Shown piece after piece: positions 47,258 through 60,300 of a stretch of 64,000 nucleotides of DNA (position 1 is its first letter; every line of letters starts with the position of its first letter). Source of the stretch: Anarhynchus alexandrinus. Lineage: Eukaryota; Chordata; Aves; Charadriiformes; Charadriidae. The stretch is from assembly GCA_008711295.1 (NCBI GenBank), contig VUYV01000123.1, positions 2,774,283 to 2,838,282 on the forward strand, in the 5' to 3' direction. The notes under the pieces were generated by a model. That model had not been told where the DNA came from and did not search any database. It saw nothing but the letters and a program-made list of their open reading frames with translations. The translations under genes and the position numbers were made by a program.

Positions 47258-48320
47258 CACAGAATTACAGAATAGTTGAAGTTGGAAAGGAACCTCTGCA
47301 GCTCATTTGGTCCAGCCCCCCCTACTCAAGCAGGGCCACCAAGAGCCAGATGTCCAGGATAGTATCTAGATGTCTTTTTTTTTTTCTTTTTTTTTTTTTC
47401 AATATCTCCAAGGAGACTCCACAACCTCCCTGGGAAACCTATTCTAGTGCTCAGTCACCCTCACATTAAAAAAAAAAAAAGTGTTTTCTGGTGTTCAGGG
47501 GGAACCTCCTGTGTTTCAGTTTGTTCCCATTGCCTCTTGTTCTGTCACTGGGCACCACTGAAAGAACCTGGGTCCATCTTCTTAGCACCGTCCCTTCAGG
47601 TATTTATGTACAGATCTCCCAGACCTTCTCTTCTCCAAGCTGGACAGTCACAGCTCTCAGTCTTTCCCCATACGAGAGATGCTCCAGTCCCTTCATCATC
47701 TTTGTGGCCCTTTGTTGAGCTCTCTCTTATTTGTCCAAGTCTCTGAAGAGCCCAGAACTGGACATAGCACTCCAGGTGTAACCACACCAGCACTAAATAT
47801 AGAGGAAGGATCACCTCCTTCAGCTTCCTGGCAATACTTTGCCTCATGCGGCTGAGGATACCACCAGCCTAATTTGCAACAAGGGAACATTACTGGTTCA
47901 GGCTCTGCTTGGTGTCCACTGGGACATTTAGGTCCTTTTCTGCCAAGCTGCTTCCCAGCTGGGCGGCCTTCAGCATGTGCATGGGGTTGTTGCTCCCCAG
48001 GTGCAGGACTTTGCACTTCATGTTGAACTTCATGAAATTCCTGTCAGCCCATTTCTCCAGCCTGTCCAGGTCCCTGTGGATGGCAGCACAACCTTCTGGC
48101 ATATGAGCCACTCCTCTCAGTTTGGTCTGCGAACTTTCTGAGGGTACACTCTACCCCATCATCCAGATCATTAATGGACACTTTAAACAGGACTGGACTC
48201 AGTATTAACCCCTGGGGTTCACCGCTAGTCATTGGCGTCCAAGCAGATTTTGTGCTGCTGCTGCTGACCTTCTGGTCCCAACCATTCAGCTAGTTTCCAA
48301 TCCACCTCACACTTCTCACT
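47258..48320 (-). mobile_element. Old CR1 LINE, about 1.06 kb
   Basis: The plus strand opens with a worn CACAGAATTACAGAATAG (CR1 3' end), passes through the 3' UTR and the reverse of ORF2, and ends near 48,320 with CAATCCACCTCACACTTCTC. A T-tract (about 47,375-47,400) and an A-tract (about 47,466-47,479) have grown inside it. It is 5'-truncated but long enough to include the reverse-transcriptase palm. Divergence is clearly higher than in the 56 kb copy. Confidence 0.92.
47890..48232 (-). pseudogene. CR1 reverse-transcriptase remnant
   Basis: Minus-strand frames contain worn CR1 pol blocks: GEPQGLILSPVLFKVSINDL (the conserved PQG..L.P.LF.. region) and then KFADQTE, where the catalytic FADD motif should stand, so one catalytic aspartate is lost. 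Next come [20 protein letters not shown]. The blocks fall in different frames, so indels have occurred. Non-functional. Confidence 0.85.
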
Positions 48321-51300
48321 GTTTGTTTACTGGTTTCATCTTTACAATTAATTTTTAGCATAGACAGGTGCTTTTAATCAAAAAATAGTTTTTGCCAATT
48401 CATCTGCATGGAGTAACAGTTTAACTTTTTCATAATGTTCTGATTGAACTGTGCATTTTGCTATTCCAACAAAGGGAAGTTGCTGAGGCTTTAAATACAT
48501 CACTGCAAATATTAGCTTGCTTATAGGTCTTCCTGGTTCATAACTTGCTGAATCAGGCTAATACTGTGGTCCTGATGCATGCACAGTTTGCACGATTTTT
48601 AATATATTGATTCTAATGCATTGTCTTCTAATTATTCACATTCATACAAAAAATAAAGACTTGAAAGCTTACTTCTTGATACCTGCTGAGAAAATAATTA
48701 ATCAACTTAATCTCAATGCATGAATAACAACATTTTGGTCTACACCTGATACCTGGAATCTGTATAAAAGGAGAAGTTGTAAAGCAGGTCTATGGTCATA
48801 CATGTAGTCCATATATTCCAAGTGTTTTCATAGCTACAGAACACTGACATTCAAGTGAATGCTCTGTTCTGGGAAGGAACAGTCTTACATGGAAACTTGT
48901 CCCCAAAGACTGAGAGTGAATCAGAAAGATTACTCACACGTCTTCCGTTTTGTTCCCTTGTTTTACATAAAACATAGGGAGTAGTTTTATTATAGACTAA
49001 ATGCACTCTTGCGAAATAACTGAAGCCATCTTAAACGAATGTTCAGTAATGCTACCATCTTGGCTAAATGTAACATGTAAGCACTTACACTTAAGACCAT
49101 TTCTGTTTCAGGGTTGACAAATTTGTGTATGAGTCCACTGAGGCTATGTCTCTTCTGTGAAATAAAAAACAGGGCCAGGGGCTTCTTGTGGCAATGATAA
49201 CGTCATAGCTCATTAAATAGGTTTTAGCTCTGGACAACCCTCAACTATAAGGGATTCAGACTCTTACCTCCTCAAAAGTTACACTCCCTTGTGCCCTAGG
49301 ACTACTCAGCACATTGTATATACAAACATGGATGCAGGACTATCTTTTCTGACTCATTTGCATTATCCTGTAGGTATAAATACAGCCAATCAAGAAAGTA
49401 ATCCTAATTTGAGTATCTATGCTCAACACCTTACTTTCCTAAGAAGGCATGAATAAGCTCAAAAACATGTACGTGTTCACAGACACACTGGAGAGCATAA
49501 AGGGTGGAAGTAAAAACAGACATTAATTCAAAGTTATAAGGAAAAAGAAATAACTTTGCATTCCAAACAGTGAGCTGCTTTCATAGTCTTCACTGTGAAA
49601 CCAGTAATGAACATCAAAGTATAGGTTTATAACAGATGAATGTGATGTTTGCTTTACATAACAGCCAAAATCACATTCCTACCACATTCACAGTATTGTC
49701 TTTATTCTTCCCAAATTGTAGAGAATATGATTCCTGGCAGCATAGATCTTGTGTCTGTTTATCGGTACATGTTAGACAATTTTCACGAACATCTCTTCTT
49801 TCATCTTAGTAAGGAACTTACCTGTTTACTTCCAAGAGAACTATTCATTTCTGCATTTTCCTAAAGGGTCCAAATTTTGGAATTAAATACACTGTATTTG
49901 AGTCCTGGCAAATGAAAAAGGTCTGTAAATAGTTTGAACGAGCTTTAATCACACATACGTCAGGGAGACAGACAGAGCATACATCATAAAAAGCCGTGAA
50001 AGTAACACTCCTTACTTTCTTCTTCCCCCTCATAAAAAAAAAAATGCAAGTGCACAGGGCAATCAGTGTATATGTAAATTCTGTTTCTAAAATATTCAGT
50101 TTAATCAGTAAAGTAGGCACAAACTCAACAGTTAGAGTGTGCAGCTGAATCCATGATAAATATCAAGGCATGAAGCATGAGTCATAAAGAAAAAAAGTGC
50201 AGTGTATCAAAATATTTCTGACTAGTATATATTAGCTTCAACCAATTATGTAAATAGCAATATGACCTGAAAAGTGAATAGTCATTTGAATGAGTTTGAC
50301 AAGGAAAATACAGTTTGATCACATTCCAAAATTTAATTTCTAGGGTGGCTATGAGTTGCTGTCCTTCAGAATGACATTGACTCAAGCCTGTATTTTGAGA
50401 CTCTTCCCCAGTGGAGAAAATTAGGCTCAGGACTCAGGCTTCTTGCTATATATACAGAGCTCTCTGCTAACTGATTCTTGATTCTTGAGCTTCTCCTGTC
50501 TGTTTCTCTATTCCCTTCACTTGTTCCTCTGCGTATACACACATCCCCATCACCTCATTTGCTTTCTTAATCAGGGACATGAGTTTCTTTGAGTGGTTCT
50601 GTGACATCAAAGAGTAAAAATTATTGATTTCTCTTATTTTAATCTATGAAGAGGTTATTTTCAAAATACAACACAGAATCATTCATTTTTTTCCTGCATA
50701 GGTATATATTCTGCTTGGTTTTTAGCTTAGGGAAATTTCTTAGATCTAGTTAAATGAATGCCTGCCAGGTTCTCAGGCTTAACTGAAACTCCTTATGCCA
50801 TGTTTATGTAAATTTTTCAGTGACAGATTAAATGAAGAGGAGGAATAACAACCTCAAAGCTGACACTCTTAACCATACTACCACACTTCATGGTCACCTT
50901 GATAACCTATATATTGCACAACTACTTTATTCTGCTAGGTGAATTCTCTCTTAGAGAGAAACCAGTTCAAACTGTCTAGCATTCCAATCCGTCAGACAGG
51001 CATGTGACTCCTTCTGGAAACTACGTAAGCCTTTGAAGGACACACGATCATTTGCTTGGTATTTTTTCAAAAAGTTGAGACATTAAAAAGACAGTATATC
51101 AGTTTTAACTAACTTGATTTCTTGGGCATATACCTATCAAAATTGTTATTAGACATGACCTCTTATCATTAAAATACATAAAAATCTAGCTATTAAAGTT
51201 AATGGGATTTGGAAAGTACCTTTAGGAAATAATTTGCAAATATATTTCCCTTCCTGAGGAAGCAGATAAGTCATATCTAGTGTTTCTAAAATAATTAAAA

Positions 51301-54300
51301 AAAAAAAAAAAAAAACCCAAAACAAAACCCACAAACCCAAAACAAGCACAACAAAATAACCCACCATAATCTGTTTAATTTTTGCTTTGATCACTATCGA
51401 ATAGAAACCTTAGATTCTAGACTGTAAGGAAAATGTATTTTTATATGGTAGATAAAGTAATTTCAGAAACTTTGTGAAGCTTCTGAAATCAAAATACTTG
51501 GTTTTTTCTTGTTTGTGTTAAAGGTCAGACTAATTTTTGTTTGTTTTTCAGAAAGTGTGAATGAAATATTTGAGCAGACCTAGTTAAGAGGGTGACAATA
51601 AATAATCAAAATCAGGAATATATTTTAAACAAATTTCCAGGAATGCATGTGTTGTGGTTTTTACTCCCTTTTACCCTTAATGTTTCACCGTCTCCTTTCC
51701 TTGACATGTACCTTTTTGATTCATGGGGTGACATAAAAATACTTAATTTATGTAAAGAAATGGAAGAATCCATCCTTTCTATTCACTGGGTTTTCCTAGA
51801 GTCTTAAAATAACTTGAAAGATCACTATATCTTTTAACACCACAATTTGAGCTTGCTCCCATGGCCATTTAAGCTGTCTCCATGCTCACTGAGATCAATA
51901 GAAGATAGTGCCCATACTGAAAGGGTTAATTTTATAACCTTTTTAAATTTTAGATGATTGTTCAAATCCTTGTTAATTTTATAATTCATTGCTAATACAC
52001 AAATATCTCTTTACATTTTAAAAAAGTTATAAATTTATTCTTAAAAATAATAAAATCTTTAAAAATAGATACAATAAAATTACCAGTGCCCAGGTTTAAC
52101 ATTCTTTTTAATTAAAAAAAAAAAGGGGGGTTGAGAGATCAGTCTGACACCTACATACAAGTTTTACATTTTAGCAATTAGAATTAAAATCTGGATATAA
52201 AGAAAAAAATAAATCAAAATAGAACCAAGATAAGGGAACTGAGAAGAGCATATTAGAAAGGCAAAGAAAGGAGAAGAGTGCTTAACTATTGTAACAAAGC
52301 AGTATATTTCCTGAATTCATTTTCATCTCTTTATATAGAAGTTGTGGAATGAAAGGAAGATAACTGAAAGTTTGCAATTTTACCACAGAGTTTCACTTTA
52401 TTATCTTTTCACCATTTTATATGTTTTGATTCCAACTATTTCTTATTTTTCTACAGTTGAAAAGTGTTTTAATTGAGGAAAGGTACAATGGAGAATTAAC
52501 CAAAATTTAATATATTAAATAGGTCAATGAAGGAATATAGACTAATAAATTCTGTTTAGAATTAGAATTCAGACTTTTTGTTCCTACATACTAAAATTAA
52601 TAGAAAGGATTGCACTAATACTCTTTTGTGCTTTTGAACATGTTGCTTTATCTGATTTTTGACACAGTAATTATGACATTGAGTGGCATCAAATGAGATT
52701 TTCCCTCTTTTTTTTTTTGTAGCAAAGAATACAATTTTTCCCCTCCATCCACATTTATTTTCTGCTCAGTCCTGCAAGTCCTAACTTCTTAACTAAGTAT
52801 GATTTCTTAGCTCATAATTTGATTAGACAACAGCAAAGAGAACCTAACAGTTGCATAGCCTGTGCAGTTTTCTTTGTCTTTCCATGCAGCAACAGGTAGA
52901 TATCTAGAGAAGATAAAGAAAGACTACATATGAAAAATATCTCTACATTCACATACATACAGATGATGTATGGTATATAAGATATATTCGAGTAGTTAAG
53001 AATTCATATAACAAGAAGAAACAGCCTGAGGTGTTATAGAAAAAAAGATATTGTCTTTCCATGTCCTAGCAGTGAAAGGTTCAGACAGTCCATACACCTA
53101 TAAATAATCCTACTGCACCTATAAATAATCCATACATAATAGTCCATACACCTATAAATAATCCTTGCCCTACTGCAAAATGCTCAAAACTACTGCAGCT
53201 AGGGGTTGGAGGCGGGGGAGGGATTTTTTGAACCTTAACACAAGTTCCTGGATACCTTGTAATCAAATTTAAGGTCTTATTTGAATATAAAATATTCTTA
53301 TTAGCTCTGCATGCCTAGGTTTTATCTTCATAGAAACCAAAACAGAGAGACAAGATCTTGTATAAGGGTAGCTTTTTCTTGATGTGGGTTCCAGCTGTGG
53401 CTGGGATAGTTGTCTTGACCTAGCAACTTTAAAGCACTTCTGGGACAACAAAAAGCTCAAATAAAATGTTTTAAGGATTAACCACCTTAGCAAAATTACA
53501 GTATTTACTTTGTTGAATAGGAAATAAAGGAGAGTACTTTGAGCTCAATAGACCTCAACATAGACCTACCTTCACTTATATCACAAGAATCACAACATTA
53601 TAAGAATGAAGGACATGTCACCACATAATTTAATTTCACCAAAACTTCACTATACTGAACTTTTTTTATTGATTCAATTTATCATAAGATATATTAGCTT
53701 TGAAATTCAATATTTCCTACTTTTTGGAACCATAATATCTCTCACTTTCAAGATCAACTAAGATCAAGAAAAATATACTCATTTAAAACAACTTTAAATC
53801 TAAGTCTTGATGCAATTTGTCTGTCAAAGGTGCTTACAAAATGTGTATATGCAATTAAGCTAATTGATTTGTAATATTTTTTAAATATCTGTTTTGTGTT
53901 TCTTCATGAAAAAATAAAATTACACAAAAAATTGTTAATGTTATTACCAAAATATATCTACCTTAAGTAATTTCCAAAATGTTTATTACAGAGTTGAAAG
54001 AACAAATTGCACTGAATAGGAAGGGGCCAGAGGGCAGGGAAGAACAAGAGAAAAGCCTTTCAGGTATTTAACATCTTAAAAAAATTAAAAAAAAAATTAA
54101 ATATGAGCACAAGAATTAGTTAATATGTCTGGTACGCGATAGAAGTGTTGAGCAAACAAGGCAAGGGAACCCTGGAGGATTACACAGAAAAGAGGAAAAA
54201 TTTGGATTCTTATTTACTTACCGTAACTGGTAATATTACACTAACTGGCGATGCACATCAAATCCATTTTTTAAAGGTTGCTACAGCTCTAGTACCATAG

Positions 54301-56452
54301 TGATGCGGTGAGGTGAAGTCGAGGTGAAGTTGATGTAGAAGTGTAATAATTTCCTCATTTACAAGTTGATCAGCCATCCTTTTCTTTGGAGATAAATAGG
54401 CATTTCCTGAGAAAGATTAATCTTATTCCTATATAAGCATATATAACAAATCAGATTAAACACATGCTGGTCTCAAATGTCTACTTGTAGGGGTTTAAAC
54501 TGAGATGCTCCTAATTTCTGGTCCCATAACCACAATCCAAAGTACCCCAAAACCCAGAGAAATTAGAGTGAAAGTGTTGTAACAGCTTCTGAAAAAGACT
54601 ACAGAGCCATAGTCTGATTTATACTGAGTTATTAAATTGCAGGATGCTGTTAATGAAGTAGCCTGCTTGTAATAACAAACAAAAAGGTCAAATGAATGTG
54701 TGATAGCGTAAGCATAATGACACAGATTAAACCAACTGGTGAAATAAATCAATAAGCACTGCAGAAGAATCATAAGAACTTTGTTCTGTACAGCTGTGAT
54801 CACAACCAGTGGTTTTACACAGCACTGATGTCAAAAGAGATTGTCTAACTGTCACATAAATTTGCCCTTTTCCCAGTTTCTTCTCCTCTCCAACGAGCAT
54901 AAATTTCAGATCAGAAAATAATTACTTTGATTGCAAAACAGAGAGAAATTGAGGGAAATACTTTGCTACTTTGCCTGAGAATGTGCCAGGTAAGAATTAT
55001 AAGTTGCTGCTGTAATGAAGGAACTTACAACAATGGCACTGTATTTCAGTGAATATCTGTAAATCTAAGAAACAAGGGTTTTGAACTTCAACAATGCGCA
55101 TTCAGTGAAGTTTGTACGTTGGTTTTAAGCTTTGGAATTTTGTCACACATACACACGCACATACATACCTATATACCAATATGTCTATAGGCTGTCTGTG
55201 AAAAAAAAAAAGTGTTTGGACTGTGAAAATATGCGGTACTGTGACTCGTACATTTGAAGGGATGTTTTCTGAAGGCAGACATAAGCTAGCCATATGCACC
55301 AATCTCTCCAGCAACCACTTAAGAGTAACTGCTGCAGTACTTAGCTGATGCTAGCAAGTCTTTCTCTGTGGTGGAGTTTAAACACGGTGCCATACAAAAA
55401 TAGCAGCACATCTTCCAGTTATCTCAGAGTGAAGGCAGAGTGGGCTTTTATTGCCTGTGGGGTATTACATAGACCTCATGGTGTGCATTCCCACACAGAA
55501 AGACTGGAAAAGGGGCTCAGCTGAGCAACATTCTTTTACGTCAGAGACTTTGGGAAACTGTGTCACTTAACAGACTAGATAATTGGCATGTACCTTATTC
55601 CCAATGTCGTTATCAAAGGCTAAAATCTGTATTATTAGGCATTTACTCACTCTTAAACATCTAGAAAATTTATACCGGGTAACAGAGAGAGCCCATACCA
55701 CAGCAAAGAATTAAATTAAGATTATCTGATCAGCAAGTTATAGACTAAGCCACTATAACACCCTTTGTCTTTTTGGTGGCTTAAAGAGAATGAAGAACAT
55801 TTCTGCTATTTCTGTTTTTTTCTCCTAAAGAAAAGAAGCAGAAGAAATATGTGCAATTGTAATGGTCGCTTAGTTTTGGAGTAGAACTTTCCTGTGTTAC
55901 AAACAAATGCCTTTTATTTCTACTTACTTGACAAGTTGGACCAAAATGCATGCAATTACTTTCTTTTCCCACAGGCAAAACAGTCATAATAAGATGTGTA
56001 ACATATTTTAATCTGATATATCATATTAGGAAACTAACAGAAAGAACACGTCGAAAACTAGTCATTCCAGGCATGCATAGCCCATTAATTAGATAAAAGA
56101 TTGTCTGCAATAGTTCCTTATGTTATTTATGAAAGCCCTATGAGTTTGTACAGCATTGTGCTTTTTAGATGTCCTTTCTGTTCATTATACCCTTGTGTCC
56201 CAGGGTTGTCTAAATTAACCAAGAGATACTTAAAGGCAAGAACCAGAATATCATTATAATTAACCTTCTCTTCTTTCATGTATGTAAGTTCAGGCACCTA
56301 GAAGCTGCTACAGAACCAAGAATTCAAGATCTGCTTTAAAATTCAAGGGATGTTTTTTATGAACTGGGACCCGAATTGATCAATTTTAGCAATAATTAAG
56401 AATTAACCTGAAGCTTCATATAATGTTAAAGAATAAGGAAAGAAATTCCTTA
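48321..56452. other. Unique AT-rich noncoding DNA
   Basis: About 8 kb with no gene or transposable element that I can support. It holds A-rich runs (51,297-51,345), a short G-run after an A-tract (about 52,116-52,131) and the tandem unit at 53,095-53,164. Open frames reach about 102 codons at most. Confidence 0.5.
53095..53164. repeat. Three copies of CACCTATAAATAATCC
   Basis: Identical 16-mers begin at 53,095, 53,116 and 53,149. The first and third are also preceded by AGTCCATA. This looks like a local, irregular tandem duplication. Confidence 0.92.
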
Positions 56453-56453
56453 T

Positions 56454-57245
56454 ACCAAGCTGTTTGGCGAGGTAGACAAGCTGGAAGGGAGGGATGCCAT
56501 CCAGAGGGACCTGGACAGGCTGGAGAGGTGGGCCAAAGCCAACCTCATGCAGTTCAATAAGGCCAAGTGCAAGGTCTTACATCTGGGTCGGGGCAATCCC
56601 AAGCACAATTACAGGTTGGGCGGGGAATGGCTGGAGAGCAGCACTGAGGAGAAGGACCTGGGTGTGCTGATTGACGAGAAGCTCGACATGTGCCAGCAAC
56701 GTGAGATCGCAGCCCAGAAGGCCAACTGCATCCTGGGCTGCATCAAAAGAAGTGTGGCCAGCAGGGTGAGGGAGGTGATTCTGCCCCTCTACTCCACTCT
56801 CGTGAGACCCCACCTGGAGTACTGCGTCCAGCTCTGGAGTCCCCAACACAAGAAGGACATGGACCTGTTGGAGCGTGTCCAGAGGAGGGCCACGAGGATG
56901 ATCCGAGGGCTGGAGCACCTCTCCTATGAGGAGAGGCTGAAGGAGTTGGGGCTGTTCAGCCTGGAGAAGAGAAGGCTCCGCGGAGATCTTATTGCGACCT
57001 TTCAGTACCTAAAGGGGGCCTACAGGAGAGCTGGGGAAGGACTTTTTACTAGGGCATGTAGTGACAGGACAAGGGGGAATGGCTTCAAACTGGAAGAGGG
57101 CAGGTTTAGATTGAACATTAGGAAGAAGTTTTTCACTTTGAGGGTGGTGAGGCACTGGAACAGGTTGCCCAGAGAGGTTGTTGAGGCCCCATCCCTGGAG
57201 GTGTTCAAGGCCAGGCTGGACGTGGCCTTGGGCAACCTGGTCTAG
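56454..57245 (+). pseudogene. CR1 ORF2 C-terminal fragment, uninterrupted
   Basis: The frame is open from the truncation point (56,454) through the first internal Met (56,547) to TAG at 57,243-57,245, about 263 codons without a break. It carries the C-terminal region after the reverse-transcriptase palm: [19 protein letters not shown], then [39 protein letters not shown] and, near the end, [20 protein letters not shown]. The endonuclease and catalytic reverse-transcriptase domains are missing because of 5' truncation, so no active protein is expected. Lack of stops reflects young age, not selection. Confidence 0.95.
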
Positions 57246-57316
57246 TGGGAGGTGTCCCTGCCTATGGCAGGGGGGTTGGAACTCGATGATCTTCAAGGTC
57301 CTTTCCAACCTAAACC

Positions 57317-57340
57317 ATTCTATGATTCTATGATTCTATG
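57317..57340 (+). repeat. CR1 3' terminal octamer repeat (ATTCTATG)3
   Basis: Three perfect ATTCTATG units end the CR1 copy. CR1 elements end in such short repeats instead of a poly-A tail, and they take part in priming of reverse transcription. Confidence 0.97.
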
Positions 57341-57341
57341 A

Positions 57342-60300
57342 AATGTTGAGCCTGAAAAAGAAAAAGAAATATATTTCAGATCAGATAAACAAGTGTTTCC
57401 CACGGTGACTCACTGAGTGACTGTTTTTAGTGCTATCAGTCAAAGGTTTTTGATATGACAATTAGAACTAAGAAAGACAGTACATCCTGATTTCAAATCA
57501 TTACTTGTTGCACGAATTTATCCAGAAATACTACATGTGCTGGAGCTCTAGAAATCGCATAATAGTACTAGAAAAATTATGTGGGTTTTTTTGACTTATG
57601 GTCTTAATTATTATGGGGGGTAGTCATGTTAGTTTTAATACTGTTTTTACCCCTGTAGACTCTAATTTCTAATCTAACTGTTAGAAATCTTTTTCAAGCT
57701 TGTAGCCTGGCTTTTGAGCCAAGGGTGATCTTTAGTATTAGCCGCCTTTTTTTCTTCTTAATATTTACTTCAGATCAGTGGAATAGTACGAGGTCAATTC
57801 TGTGGCAATACAGTTGCAAGGACATTACTTTTGATAAAGCTCTTTTAACCACTGTAATCAGAATCTAGGAAAACAAAAAACTTCAATAATCAGTTTATTA
57901 GTTGCTGTGGATTTTTAATCTGGTTTTCCACGAAAGTCATCACCAATTAAGTCCCTGTCAGTTTAATGTTGTGTGAGCCACATCCACCCTTACATTGCTA
58001 TTATCTGAGAAGATACGCCTACTGCTTTGGAACTCATCCTAATTAACCGTTATAGTGACACAGGTTTGTAAACTATAGTCAGCACAGAATTTAATTCTTT
58101 GAGGGACAACCCAAGTGACCTCATAGTAATTTGACTTTATCGCACACATTGTCATTTTATTGCTCCCCTAGACATGACATAAAATATATAGATAACAATA
58201 ATAATAATTAGTAAAATTTCCAGCTTAACATGACTGTAACATGGCTATATACCTCTGATGTCACCAATTAGCTAATTATCATTTTCCAATCCAACAACAA
58301 ATTCAGAAAGAAAAAACACGTTGCGTATGACTGAAAACCATAATGAAAGTTCATCAAAATGTCTATGTGGAGAATAGGAAGGCTCAGTGAAGAATCATAA
58401 CATTTCAGAACTAATACATAATCTCAGTAACTGATTAAATTATTCAAAAGAAAATTAGAGTAATTTAAGTTTCATCTCTCCTTTGAGTTTTCTGAAACTA
58501 AGAATATCACAAAATCTGTATAACATTGTGAATCTTGGTAGACATATAAGAGAGTTGAACAAAACAGTAAAATAAACCCATAATTTTCATAACAATTACA
58601 AATACCACATAAAATTATGCCTATCCAGTATTTAGAGGAGGTACTCTTTCTCAGTGATCACAAACAAATACAGTTTAACATCATGTAAAACTCTGTTTAT
58701 AGAAAGGTCAGGAAGAAAAGAATTTCTGTAGGTCTTTTTTTTTTTTTTTTTTTNTTAATGTCATAATTCTTACCTGGTGTTTTGTTCTCCTTGGCCCTAA
58801 TGACAAACAAAAATGGATAACTGATTTCTCTCATTGACAGTGTAATTTTTCCAGACGCCAGAATGGATGTCTTCCTATTAAGATACCTCAGACACAGTAT
58901 CATTTCATTTCTCATTTGTCCAGATCACGCCCATAAAACAGAGACACAGGAAAGTGAATATTTTTATTGGGTTTTAATCCTTCAAAAAATAAGTCAGACT
59001 TTTTTGATTGACATTATCTGCTTTCTGTTTTGTCTCCTCTGACGATAAAAACAATGAAAACAGTTTTCTCTTAAGAAAATTGCTTGGAAAATTTCTCACT
59101 ATTTTCTATGATCACCATTAATAAGAAGAGGTGGTATTTATGTTTCTGCTTCTTAAGACAATTTTAAAGACAGAAAATAGAAAAAGCAAAATGGGAATTC
59201 TTCATGATCAATCCTTCCTTTATTTTTCTTTTTCTTAGTGATTGGACTTGGTTTTTATTCTTGTGTTGTTAACTACCTAGATCACTTGCATTGTTGAGTG
59301 CAAATGAACCTTAGAATCAAGGTCTAAAAACCTGAATAATGACTATGACTAAAGAACTATACCTAGGTGAGACTGTGAGTTTAAACATTGGTAGACAAAG
59401 CCATACACCACAGCTCCAGCACTTCTGTGTGGCAGAATTTGCTACTTACACAGTGTAGTTTCGTCTAGGGTCTTCCTAGAAGCAGTAGAGTTAATATATT
59501 TCCCTCGGATGCACAGGTAAGTCTGTGCTCAGAAATACATTTTTCCTGTCAAGGAATAGATTGAAATAAGCTTCTGTTGATAAAATAATATAGGATGCTC
59601 TGGGCTGGTTACCTTCTTCCTCTTCAGAAAACAGAGAGAAAGTAAGCTGCAGACCACATGAATCATTTTACTACTAGCAGTCAGCCTCTAGGCTTTTCCT
59701 ATTTTTTCTTCACTAGCCTAATAAGTCACTGGGCACATATTTACTGTATGACAGGAGAACCTCCTCCTAGTAGTTGTCACTACACTAGAAGTGAATGTCC
59801 CCGGCAGTCATCTCTCAGGGAACACCTGGGAAGAAGGGTGAGCAAGGGTACTTCTCAGTGAACTGCTTTGGCTAGCCCCTGAGCAGTAAGGTGAGACCTC
59901 CTTCGCAGCTGCGACATTCACTGTAATGACTTACCTGCCTCATGAGAAAAATCCTGCTAGTGTAGTCATTTGCCTCTGAAATTAGCATCGGCTTCTCTTT
60001 GGCTTTAATAGAAGCATCATAGAATCAGCTCGTGGCAAGCAGGATACTCACACAGAAAGGTACCTCAGGGAATTAAGTTCCCAGTTCTTTTCTGCTAAAC
60101 AGCTCCAAGTGCTCAAACGAGTTCTTTTACAGGCCACTCATACTTTTCTACACTGCAGCACAACACGCAATGTCAGCAAATGCTTGGAGCTGACTTCTTT
60201 TAAGCCCTAGGCAAATAGGAGTCATAAGAGTACCATGTGCTCAGAGCTAGGACAAGAAAGAGGCTGTGAGCACTTACAGCTCCCATTGACTTTAGGGGCA

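Larger units (their letters stand above)
56453..57341 (+). mobile_element. Young CR1 LINE, 5'-truncated, 889 bp
   Basis: A plus-strand CR1 begins abruptly inside ORF2 at about 56,453 (ACCAAGCTG) and ends with three perfect ATTCTATG units (57,317-57,340). The ORF2 remainder is fully open and the 3' UTR is clean, so the copy is recent. G+C content is far above the surroundings, the usual signature of a young CR1 in AT-rich DNA. No target-site duplication is seen, as is usual for CR1. A second copy of the same subfamily lies at 62,133-62,246 in the opposite orientation. Confidence 0.98.

Noticed and set aside
60014..60035. ATCATAGAATCA, resembling the CR1 3' octamer
   Set aside because: A single unit with no CR1 sequence on either side; chance occurrence.
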